Positions 1 to 5,989 of a DNA stretch of 14,537 nt are shown here, piece after piece (position 1 is the stretch's first letter; the number at the start of each line of letters is the position of its first letter). Under the pieces are notes generated by a model. That model was not told where the DNA came from. It did no database searches and was given only the letters and a program-made list of their open reading frames with translations. The position numbers were made by a program, and so were the translations under genes. Source of the DNA: Bog-756 sp036553725 (GTDB taxonomy: Bacteria > Actinomycetota > Acidimicrobiia > Acidimicrobiales > RAAP-2); assembly GCA_036553725.1 (NCBI GenBank), contig DATBOO010000146.1:1-14537 (forward strand). The letters run 5' to 3'.

Positions 1-2
1 CG

Positions 3-1529
3 ACTAACACCACGACCCCTGGCACCGACACGATGGGTGTCAGCACCTCGATTGATACCACCCAAGTGCAGAGCAGTCCGGGTTTCACGATTGTCGCAGC
101 AGGGCCTGCGACACAACTCGTGGTCAACGGGGGTGGGGGCCAGACCAGCGCGATCGGCACTCCGTTTCCTAAGCACCTGGGCGCCACAGTCGAAGATGCC
201 GCCGGCAACCCGGTCCTGGTTGCAGGCACGATGGTCACGTTCACCGCCCCGGCCACGGGGTCGAGCGGCACATTCAACACCGGGGGAACCAACGTCACCA
301 CGGTTGCGACCAACTCCAGTGGGACCGCCACCGCCAGCCTCCTCACCCCCAACGCCCCTGCTTCCTCCCCCGGCACCTTTTCGGTGGTGGCCACCTCCCC
401 TCCCCCTCCCCCGGGTACTCTGACTCCGGCCACCTTCTTGGAGACGAGCACTGGCGCGACGGTTACCGTTCCGGGCCAACCGACGAGCGTCTCGGCCACG
501 GCGGGCAACGCCAGCGCCACGGTCAACTGGGCACCGCCGGCCAATACCGGCGGCACCCCCATCTTGAACTTCACCGTGACCTCGTCGCCTCCCGGGGGCA
601 CCACCGCCCCCCTAGGACCTTCTGCCACCTCGGCAGTCGTCACTGGGCTAACCAACGGCACCGCATACACCTTCACCGTGATTGCGCACAACGCCCAGGG
701 GCCCAGCATCGCCTCGGTTCCCTCCAACTCGGTCACCCCCACCGCTCCGACGCCTCCCCCGCCCCCGCCGCCCCCCTCCGGCAACGGCAGCCTCCCCAGT
801 CCGGTGACCGGCATGGCGGCCCTGCCTAACGGCACCGGCTACTGGCTGACCGACGCCCAAGGTGGGGTGTCCGCTCACGGCAATGCGGTGAACTACGGCT
901 CCATGGCCGGCCATGTCCTGAACGCCCCGGTCAACCACATCGTGGCCACCCCGGACGGCAAGGGCTACTGGCTGGTGGCCGCCGACGGCGGCACCTTCAC
1001 CTTCGGCAATGCCGGGTTCTTCGGGTCCACCGGCAACAAGGTCCTGAATGCGCCGGTGGTCGACATCGCCCCGACCCAGAGCGGCAAGGGCTACTGGCTG
1101 GTTGCCTCCGATGGGGGGATCTTCTCCTTCGGCGACGCCCAGTTCCACGGCTCCATGGGGGGCCAGCCCCTGAACAAGCCGGTGGTTGGCATGAGCGCCG
1201 GTCCCAACGGGGGGTACTGGTTGGTGGCCACCGACGGGGGGATCTTCTCCTTCGGGGAGCCGTTCTACGGATCGACCGGCAATATCGTGTTGAACCAGCC
1301 GGTCAACGGCATGACGGTGACCGCCTCCGGGCACGGCTACTGGTTCGTGGCCTCCGACGGGGGGATCTTCTCCTTCGGCGACGCCCAGTTCCACGGGTCC
1401 ATGGGGGGCAAGACCCTGAACGCCCCCATCGTGGGCATGGCGGCCAGCCTTCCCACCGGTGGGTACTGGCTGGTGGCCTCTGACGGCGGCATCTTCGCCT
1501 TCAGCGCCCCGTTCCTCGGGGCGGACTGA
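3..1529 (+). CDS. Secreted Ig/FN3 protein with C-terminal YWLVASDGG repeats (5'-truncated)
   Basis: The frame is open to the left edge, so the N-terminus and any signal peptide lie outside; the ATG at 33 is internal. Visible from left to right: an invasin-like Ig domain (about 105-465, with the core VEDAAGNPV), a fibronectin type III domain (about 471-740, ending GTAYTFTVIAHNAQGPS), a linker with eight prolines in a row (about 744-785), then six repeats of about 41-42 residues. Repeats of this YWLVASDGGIFSFG type are common at the C-termini of secreted proteins in Acidimicrobiia (recalled knowledge) and probably form a propeller- or solenoid-like beta fold. There is no catalytic domain in the visible part; an enzyme could sit upstream. 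A cell-surface or adhesive role is inference. The stop is followed by a hairpin at 1546-1573. Confidence 0.85.
   Translation, partial: TNTTTPGTDTMGVSTSIDTTQVQSSPGFTIVAAGPATQLVVNGGGGQTSAIGTPFPKHLGATVEDAAGNPVLVAGTMVTFTAPATGSSGTFNTGGTNVTTVATNSSGTATASLLTPNAPASSPGTFSVVATSPPPPPGTLTPATFLETSTGATVTVPGQPTSVSATAGNASATVNWAPPANTGGTPILNFTVTSSPPGGTTAPLGPSATSAVVTGLTNGTAYTFTVIAHNAQGPSIASVPSNSVTPTAPTPPPPPPPPSGNGSLPSPVTGMAALPNGTGYWLTDAQGGVSAHGNAVNYGSMAGHVLNAPVNHIVATPDGKGYWLVAADGGTFTFGNAGFFGSTGNKVLNAPVVDIAPTQSGKGYWLVASDGGIFSFGDAQFHGSMGGQPLNKPVVGMSAGPNGGYWLVATDGGIFSFGEPFYGSTGNIVLNQPVNGMTVTASGHGYWFVASDGGIFSFGDAQFHGSMGGKTLNAPIVGMAASLPTGGYWLVASDGGIFAFSAPFLGAD
837..1526 (+). repeat. Six tandem beta-type repeats, 123-126 nt each
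   Basis: Repeat units start at the Gly codon of G-Y-W at 837, 963, 1089, 1212, 1335 and 1461 (spacings 126, 126, 123, 123, 126); the last unit is cut short before the stop. Units 2 and 4 share a GSTGN/VLN variant and units 3 and 5 share a FHGSMGG variant, so there is a higher-order period of two units (246 nt). Units 3 and 5 are nearly identical at the DNA level over about 60 nt (around 1107-1166 and 1353-1412). Confidence 0.85.
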
Positions 1530-1545
1530 CCAATCGCCGCGCCGT

Positions 1546-1573
1546 CCCGACCAACCCGGGTGGGTGGGTCGGG
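1546..1573. terminator. Hairpin between convergent secreted-protein gene and tRNA-Lys
   Basis: CCCGACC (1546-1552) pairs with GGTCGGG (1567-1573), and inside it ACCC pairs with GGGT around a 4-nt loop. It lies 17 nt after the stop of the upstream gene and about 50 nt after the 3' end of the minus-strand tRNA-Lys, so it could end transcription from both sides. There is no U-tract, as is common for actinobacterial hairpin terminators. Confidence 0.55.
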
Positions 1574-1621
1574 TCGGCGCTGACCTCGAGCGCCCGAGCC
1601 CCGGTGCCTGCACGGGACCGG

Positions 1622-1694
1622 TGCGCCCCGGGGGACTCGAACCACCCAACCTGCGGATTAAGTGTCCGCTGCTCTACCGTTGAGCTAGGGGCGC
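1622..1694 (-). tRNA. tRNA-Lys (anticodon CTT), with unusual A33
   Basis: Read on the minus strand, the acceptor stem GCGCCCC/GGGGCGC, D stem GCTC/GAGC, anticodon stem GCGGA/TCCGC and T loop TTCGAGT are all clear, with discriminator A and no encoded CCA. The seven-base anticodon loop is C-A-C-T-T-A-A, giving anticodon CTT (complement of 1660-1662), the decoder of AAG Lys. Two oddities: position 33 is A instead of the near-invariant U, and the T stem GGTGG/CCCCC has one T-C mismatch. The gene has a strong promoter at 1701-1729 and sits head to head with lysS, which supports Lys identity. It could still be a decaying extra copy. Confidence 0.8.
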
Positions 1695-1700
1695 CGCGGC

Positions 1701-1729
1701 AGCATAAGACCAGACCGCAAGGGCGTCAA
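1701..1729 (-). promoter_or_regulatory. Sigma-70-type promoter for tRNA-Lys
   Basis: On the minus strand, TTGACG (complement of 1724-1729) and TATGCT (complement of 1701-1706) are separated by exactly 17 nt. The predicted start of transcription, 6-7 nt past the -10 box, falls at or next to the first base of the tRNA (1694), so the 5' leader would be extremely short or absent. Confidence 0.7.
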
Positions 1730-1780
1730 CGCGCGGTGGGGGAGCTTCCCCGGTCGGGGCGTCCGCCAATTCCGATTGCC

Positions 1781-1786
1781 TAAGAT
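1781..1786 (+). promoter_or_regulatory. Possible -10 box of lysS
   Basis: TAAGAT resembles a sigma-70 -10 element and lies about 55 nt before the chosen lysS start. No convincing -35 hexamer stands at the usual distance, so this is only a candidate. Confidence 0.25.
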
Positions 1787-1840
1787 GACGTCGTAGCCTC
1801 CCGACTGGGACCACCACCGGGGCGACCCGAGGAAGTGTGC

Positions 1841-3367
1841 GTGACCGTGACTGACCAGCCCGACCCGGATGACGGGGAGCAGGCAGCCCGGACCTTCGAG
1901 GCATTGGTCGCCGAACGTCGCAAGAAACGCCAGGTCTTGGCCGATCAGGGCATCGATCCCTATCCCTCGCGTTTCGATCGCACGGCGACAGCCGCCGACC
2001 TGCAGGATCGTTACGGCGGGCTGGCGGCCGATGCCCGCACCGGCGAAACCGTCCGGATGGCCGGCCGCCTGACCAGCATCCGCGGTCATGGCCGCCTGTC
2101 CTTCGCCACCCTTCAGGACGTGAGCGGCTCGGTGCAGCTCCTCATGCAGGACTCGATCCTGTCCGATCAGGCCAAGGCAGTCCTGGCCAACTGCGACCTC
2201 GGCGACTGGATCGGAGCGGAAGGCGAGGCCGTCACCAGCCGGCGTGGAGAGCTGTCGGTCGACACCCGGGAGCTCTGGCTGTTGTCCAAGGCCCTCCGAC
2301 CGCTACCCGACAAGTGGCACGGGCTGAGCGCCACCGACACCCGGTACCGCCAGCGCGAGGTGGACCTCCTGGCCAACCCCGACAGCCGTCGGGTCTTCGA
2401 CATCAGGTTCCGGACCATCGCCGCCCTGCGAAAGCAGCTGGTGTCCGAGGACTTCGTCGAGGTCGACACGCCCATCCTCCAACCCCAGGCCGGGGGGGCA
2501 CTGGCCCGGCCCTTCCTGACCCACTCCAACGCTCTGGACATCGACCTGAGCCTGCGCATCGCGCCCGAGCTCTACCTCAAGCGCATGGTGGTCGGGGGCT
2601 ACGAGCGGGTCTTCGAGCTCGCCCGCAACTTCCGCAACGAGGGCATCGACACCCGGCACAGCCCGGAGTTCACCCTGCTCGAGGCCTACCGCGCCTTCGG
2701 TGATCTCACCGACGGGATGGACCTGACCGAGCGCCTCGTCGTCGGGGCCGCCCGGTCGGCCACCGGCAGGCTGACCTTCACCATCGGTGAGCGGGCCATC
2801 GACCTCTCCCTGCCCTGGCCGCGCCGACAACTGCTCGACTGGCTGGAGGAGCTGGTCGGCGGTCGGCTCCACCCGTCGGACCCGGTGGACCAGGTCCGGT
2901 CGGTGTGCACGACCCACGGAGTCGAGTTCCTGCCCGAATGGGGCTCGGGGAAGCTCATCTTCGAGCTGTACGACACCATCCTCCTGCCCACGGTCGTCAA
3001 CCCCGTCTTCGTGTGCGGGTTCCCCATCGAGGTGTCCCCCCTGGCCCGGCGCTCCACCGCCGACCCGACCCTGGCCGACCGGTTCGAGCTGGCCATCGAC
3101 GGCAAGGAGTACACCAACGGCTACAGCGAGCTCAACATCCCCGAGGAGCAGCAGGAGCGGTTCCGTGGGCAGGCCGAGGCCGTCGCCCATGGAGACCTCG
3201 AAGCGCAGCCGGCCGACCTGGCCTTCGTGCGGGCCCTCGAATACGGCCTCCCCCCCACCTCGGGGATCGGGGTCGGTGTCGATCGCCTGGTGATGCTCCT
3301 GGCCGAGGTGGAGGCCATCCGGGACGTGATCCTCTTCCCGATGATGCGTCCGGAGGCCACCAGCTGA
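1841..3367 (+). CDS. lysS: Lysyl-tRNA synthetase, class II
   Basis: Charges tRNA-Lys with lysine in the cytoplasm, using ATP. The N-terminal OB-fold anticodon-binding domain is visible around residues 70-110 (VRMAGRLTSIRGHG and following). The class II core follows: IAPELYLKR with Glu243, motif 2 FELARNFRNEG (258-268), the lysine-pocket stretch N426-G-Y428-S-E430-L-N, and motif 3 GVGVDRL with the motif Arg482. The length of 508 aa matches bacterial LysRS (E. coli LysS 505). The GTG at 1841 is chosen because GAGGA at 1829-1833 lies 7 nt before it; the in-frame GTG at 1835 would be too close, and 1847 is possible. The usual ANAYSELND stretch reads TNGYSELNI here, but the Asn, aromatic and Glu positions are kept. 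Its neighbour is a divergent tRNA-Lys. Confidence 0.96.
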   Translation: MTVTDQPDPDDGEQAARTFEALVAERRKKRQVLADQGIDPYPSRFDRTATAADLQDRYGGLAADARTGETVRMAGRLTSIRGHGRLSFATLQDVSGSVQLLMQDSILSDQAKAVLANCDLGDWIGAEGEAVTSRRGELSVDTRELWLLSKALRPLPDKWHGLSATDTRYRQREVDLLANPDSRRVFDIRFRTIAALRKQLVSEDFVEVDTPILQPQAGGALARPFLTHSNALDIDLSLRIAPELYLKRMVVGGYERVFELARNFRNEGIDTRHSPEFTLLEAYRAFGDLTDGMDLTERLVVGAARSATGRLTFTIGERAIDLSLPWPRRQLLDWLEELVGGRLHPSDPVDQVRSVCTTHGVEFLPEWGSGKLIFELYDTILLPTVVNPVFVCGFPIEVSPLARRSTADPTLADRFELAIDGKEYTNGYSELNIPEEQQERFRGQAEAVAHGDLEAQPADLAFVRALEYGLPPTSGIGVGVDRLVMLLAEVEAIRDVILFPMMRPEATS

Positions 3368-3640
3368 TCCCTCGGGTGCGCTGGGCTGATCGCAGAGCGG
3401 ATCGGCGCTCCACGGGCATCGACTCTCTCCTCGAGGAGCGTACGATCGATCCAGGCCGCCGTTGTCGGTTGAGCCGTGCATCGCGAACGCGGTGTATGGG
3501 AGTCGGGACTCTGCCCGTCGATTTGCAGCCAGGCGATGCTGCAGACGGTCGAGACCGGCGCGGCGCCGGCCCAGACGACGGCGAGGAGGGACACCGGCGC
3601 CGGTGCTCTATTCACAACCTGGCGAGCCCCGGGTGATGAG
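3368..3640. other. Non-coding stretch between lysS and tRNA-Ser
   Basis: No supported gene. It holds the hairpin at 3385-3406, the palindrome at 3427-3438 and a perfect 14-nt palindrome CACCGGCGCCGGTG at 3592-3605. The last lies 36 nt beyond the 3' end of the minus-strand tRNA-Ser and could serve as its terminator. Confidence 0.5.
3385..3406 (+). terminator. Possible lysS terminator hairpin
   Basis: GCTGATC (3385-3391) can pair with GATCGGC (3400-3406), one wobble, 8-nt loop, 17 nt after the lysS stop. There is no U-tract. A second short palindrome, CTCCTCGAGGAG, lies at 3427-3438. Confidence 0.3.
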
Positions 3641-3725
3641 CGGAGGGAGTGGGATTCGAACCCACGGTGCCTTGCGACACAACGGTTTTCGAGACCGTCC
3701 GATTCGTCCGCTCTCGCATCCCTCC
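3641..3725 (-). tRNA. tRNA-Ser (anticodon CGA)
   Basis: Minus strand: acceptor stem GGAGGGA/TCCCTCC, discriminator G, anticodon stem ACGGT/ACCGT around loop C-T-C-G-A-A-A, anticodon CGA (complement of 3689-3691), a long class II variable arm, and T arm GTGGG-TTCGAAT-CCCAC. The length of 85 nt and long variable arm fit tRNA-Ser reading UCG. CCA is not encoded. All conserved loop bases, including U33, are present, in contrast to the tRNA-Lys in this window. Confidence 0.93.
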
Positions 3726-3758
3726 AACTGAACCATCGCATCTCCGTGGCCCTCCTTG

Positions 3759-3780
3759 CCCAGCTCGCGTGCGAGCTGGG
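3759..3780. terminator. Perfect 10-bp inverted repeat between HAD gene and tRNA-Ser
   Basis: CCCAGCTCGC (3759-3768) and GCGAGCTGGG (3771-3780) are exact inverted copies separated by GT. As RNA the top of the stem would open to a 4-6 nt loop. It is about 120 nt downstream of the minus-strand HAD gene and 34 nt upstream of the tRNA-Ser. A terminator for the HAD gene is the simplest reading; a protein-binding site is also possible. Confidence 0.45.
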
Positions 3781-3898
3781 GTCGAGACCAGGGTTCTGAC
3801 GAAGTCGCAATGCTACAGGCACGACGCGGGCCGGGTCCACGGATGGTGCGAGGATCAACCGTCGCCCTCGCCCACGCCCACCGGACCGGGTGCCCGGC

Positions 3899-4600
3899 TC
3901 AGATGCCGACCGGCGGCGCCCCGTCCAGCTCCGGCATCGGGCGGCGTCCGACCCTCACCGGGTGTCTGGCCCGGGCGAGCATCGCCGTGTCGCCACTGCT
4001 GTTTCCGTAGGCATAGTCAAGGTCGCAGGGACCGTCGAGATGGTCGGCGAGGAGAGCGACCTTCGCATCCCCCCGCACGTTCGGACCGTCGAGCCTTCCG
4101 GACAGGACGCCGGTCCGGGCATCGACCTCCCACTTCGTGGCGATGACCTCCTCGATCCCCAGGGTGGCGGCCACCCGCCGGACATAGGCGTCGAACGAAG
4201 CACTGACCACGATGATCCGGTGGCCCTCGGCCAGGTGCCAGCGGATCCGGGCCCTGGCGTCCGGCCGGATCCACGATCGCGCGACCACTTGGGCCGTCGC
4301 CGTGGCCGCGGCCTCGGCGTCCTCGTGGGTGAGCCCCCCGAGGACATCGAGGCAGATCAGGGCCTTGGCGGCATCCCGCGCCGGGCCCCCTCGCAGGGCC
4401 AGGGCGACCTGGGGCGCATGGCGCAAGAAGGTGCCGGCGAGAGCCCGCCGGGACCGGATGCGGGTCAGGAAGAGGGGGAGGGTGTCGGTGCTGGTGATGG
4501 TGCCGTCGAAGTCGAAGGCGACCACCGGCCGGCCGTCCCGGCCCCCGCCATCCGGACCAGCTGCTATCACCTGCTCTTCCCTTCCCGCGGCCCGCGGCAT
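3899..4600 (-). CDS. HAD-IB family phosphatase (PgpC/SerB-like)
   Basis: A 233-aa cytoplasmic phosphohydrolase of the haloacid dehalogenase superfamily, subfamily IB. Motif I is D30-F-D32-G-T with the nucleophile Asp30 and general acid Asp32; motif II is Ser133 in VVSAS; motif III is Lys180 in RGDAK; motif IV is GNSSGD with Asp204. The helical cap between motifs I and II is typical of subfamily IB. GN-S-x-GD in motif IV resembles PgpC/CicA-type enzymes (phosphatidylglycerophosphatase or related phosphomonoesterases) more than classical phosphoserine phosphatase. The substrate cannot be told from sequence. The ATG at 4600 is supported by GGGAGG 6 nt upstream on the minus strand, although the first 24 residues lie outside the fold. 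It faces lysS tail to tail, with tRNA-Ser in between. Confidence 0.88.
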   Translation of the reverse strand: MPRAAGREEQVIAAGPDGGGRDGRPVVAFDFDGTITSTDTLPLFLTRIRSRRALAGTFLRHAPQVALALRGGPARDAAKALICLDVLGGLTHEDAEAAATATAQVVARSWIRPDARARIRWHLAEGHRIIVVSASFDAYVRRVAATLGIEEVIATKWEVDARTGVLSGRLDGPNVRGDAKVALLADHLDGPCDLDYAYGNSSGDTAMLARARHPVRVGRRPMPELDGAPPVGI

Positions 4601-5130
4601 CTGCGCCTCCCTCGGCTCTCCCCGGCCCTCACGTCGTCCACTTGGGCACCATCTCCCACCTCACTTCGGCTCCCTCCTGTTCCCCTGCCGTCAGATACCG
4701 GTTTGTGTCCCGGGCCGGACTCCGGCGCCCGCTGAGCCGATGACCGGGGCCAGGAGACCGTGAGAAGAATTCGCTTGCCGACCCCCCGGGGTGAGTAGGT
4801 ACCCTAGCGAGGAAGCCATACGGTCCACGCCGCGGCCGGTGTTGCCGGGCCGGGCCATCAGCTGTTCACCAGACTCCGAGATGGACGCGGACGAGCGGTG
4901 CCCCAATTCCTCCAACTTTCTGGAACCGACTCCTAAAGAGGACCGGCCGGCGTGCCGATGAGCGAGGAGGGGGCATGGTGCCCACGGGTGTCGACGGCAA
5001 AGGAGATGGACGCGAACGATGGCCATGAGCAGCGAATTCATCGGGCGGGCCGGACCGGCCTCTGACCCCTCGGGCGATTGCCAGGCGAGCGGCGTGGGGT
5101 TGCCGCCACGGCTGGGGAGGGCATAGGGCG
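4601..5130. other. Mostly non-coding region with a direct repeat and possible tiny ORFs
   Basis: No confident gene. A 17-nt direct repeat with one mismatch (GAGATGGACGCG-G/A-ACGA) stands at 4878-4894 and 5003-5019. Three tiny plus-strand ORFs form an overlapping chain leading to the zinc-ribbon gene: 4881-4961 (26 aa), 4958-5065 (35 aa, starting in an ATGA overlap with the first stop) and 5019-5126 (35 aa, with AAAGGAGA around 4999-5006). None resembles a known family to me, and only the last has a plausible ribosome binding site, so I list them as candidates only. Confidence 0.3.
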
Positions 5131-5466
5131 ATGCTCAGCGACTCAAAGCGCCGAGGCGTTCCGGGGGCAAAAGGGGGTCCGTCCAGTCCCTGGGCGCCCG
5201 TGCGGCTCCCCGCCGCCTGTGCCGACATGGAATCCGCAGAGGCCACCGGTAGGCTCGCCAATGTGCCTCGGTTTTTGGATCGAGTTGTCTGTCGGTACTC
5301 GTCGCACGACTGGTGGGTATTGGCCTATCCGCCGACCCGTCGGTGGGAGTGTCATCGCTGCGGGGCGATCGTCGAAGAGACGACGTCGGCCCGGCCCGAC
5401 CGCCGCCGGGTCCCCCGTGAGCCCACGAGGGGAATGCACGGTCAACCGGGCACCGACGCCGCCTAG
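5131..5466 (+). CDS. Small zinc-ribbon-like protein
   Basis: A 111-aa protein of unknown function. The core is C54-x4-H59 followed by C74-x2-C77 (CRYSSHDWW ... WECHRCGAI), a pattern expected for one zinc site and similar to short DUF1660-type or CxxC zinc-ribbon proteins. The tail is rich in Arg, Pro and Thr and looks disordered. The ATG is preceded by GGGGAGGG (5114-5121) at about 9 nt. A shorter product from Met33 (5227) would keep the zinc core but lacks a clear ribosome binding site. Possible nucleic-acid or protein binding is inference. A hairpin overlaps the stop codon. Confidence 0.6.
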   Translation: MLSDSKRRGVPGAKGGPSSPWAPVRLPAACADMESAEATGRLANVPRFLDRVVCRYSSHDWWVLAYPPTRRWECHRCGAIVEETTSARPDRRRVPREPTRGMHGQPGTDAA

Positions 5467-5478
5467 CCTGGCGTAGGC
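5461..5478 (+). terminator. Hairpins after the zinc-ribbon gene
   Basis: GCCTA/TAGGC with an 8-nt loop overlaps the stop codon at 5464-5466. A second hairpin, GCCACC/GGTGGC with a 6-nt loop, follows at 5542-5559. Neither has a U-tract; together they plausibly end the transcript before the next promoter. Confidence 0.35.
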
Positions 5479-5583
5479 AGGCCACTGAGCACCACTGCCC
5501 GTCGCCAAGGGGTGCGTTTGCAGCCTACGGCCCCCTATTTCGCCACCGGTTGTGGTGGCTCCGCTGCAGTCCGTCGGATCGCT

Positions 5584-5623
5584 GTTAACCAGGCGATAAG
5601 TTCACGTTTTTCCCTTGTTAACC
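5584..5623 (+). promoter_or_regulatory. Two GTTAACC boxes, 33 nt apart
   Basis: GTTAACC occurs at 5584-5590 and again at 5617-5623, three helical turns apart. The second overlaps the candidate -35 box at 5615-5620. The spacing on one face of the helix and the position on the promoter suggest an operator for a regulator of the downstream glycan cluster. Confidence 0.4.
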
Positions 5624-5643
5624 TCCGTAGCCGCCGTTACGGT
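5615..5643 (+). promoter_or_regulatory. Candidate promoter of the glycan cluster
   Basis: TTGTTA (5615-5620), a 17-nt spacer, then TACGGT (5638-5643) fits a sigma-70-like promoter with the TAnnnT pattern of actinobacteria. Transcription would start near 5650, giving a leader of about 340 nt before the GTG at 5990. Confidence 0.45.
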
Positions 5644-5649
5644 GACTCT

Positions 5650-5989
5650 TGATGAGACCGCGACGGGCAGGGTCAACAGGGAAAAGAACACGATGCTCAG
5701 GCATCGGTGCGCGGCGGGCGAATTCCCGGTCGCCGCACCGGGCCGGCGGTCGATGCCGGTCTGAAGCTTGGATGCACCTGAGAGAAGCGCTGCCGGCGCC
5801 TCGGCCGCCCTTCCCGGGACCGGTGGGAGGGCACAAGAGCGCCCACCGTCCTTTCCCTCTTCCGGGCCATTTCTCCTTAGTACAAATAGACCCTCCATTG
5901 GCGTGCGTATTCAGTAATAAAGGCGCAAACATCTTTCAGACAACTACGCCGTTCCTTGCTTGGATTCCGGCGGATTTCGAGGAGCAGAC
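5650..5989 (+). other. Long structured leader upstream of the glycan cluster
   Basis: No ORF is supported here. Predicted stems: CGATGC/GCATCG with loop TCAG (5691-5706); GGTGCG/CGCACC (5706-5711 with 5734-5739) enclosing CGGG/CCCG; CCGGC/GCCGG (5743-5759); CGGTGGG/CCCACCG (5821-5848), followed by a pyrimidine-rich tract. The stretch from about 5870 to 5940 is markedly AT-richer than its surroundings. The loop at 5697-5700, with flanking bases CTCAGG (5696-5701), is complementary to CCTGAG (5777-5782). It does not match a riboswitch class that I recognise. Confidence 0.35.

Noticed and set aside
648..1649. 333-aa minus-strand frame opposite the repeat protein
   Set aside because: Its apparent repeats only mirror the plus-strand repeats, and it runs into the tRNA-Lys gene.
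2303..3481. 392-aa minus-strand frame opposite lysS
   Set aside because: Shadow of lysS with no motif of its own.
3592..3605. 14-nt palindrome considered as an attachment or regulator site
   Set aside because: No integrase, no second copy seen and no direct-repeat tRNA fragment; a tRNA terminator or chance GC palindrome is simpler.
3649..4146. Plus-strand frames across tRNA-Ser and the HAD gene
   Set aside because: They read through a tRNA and opposite a well-supported HAD gene; no protein-like motifs.
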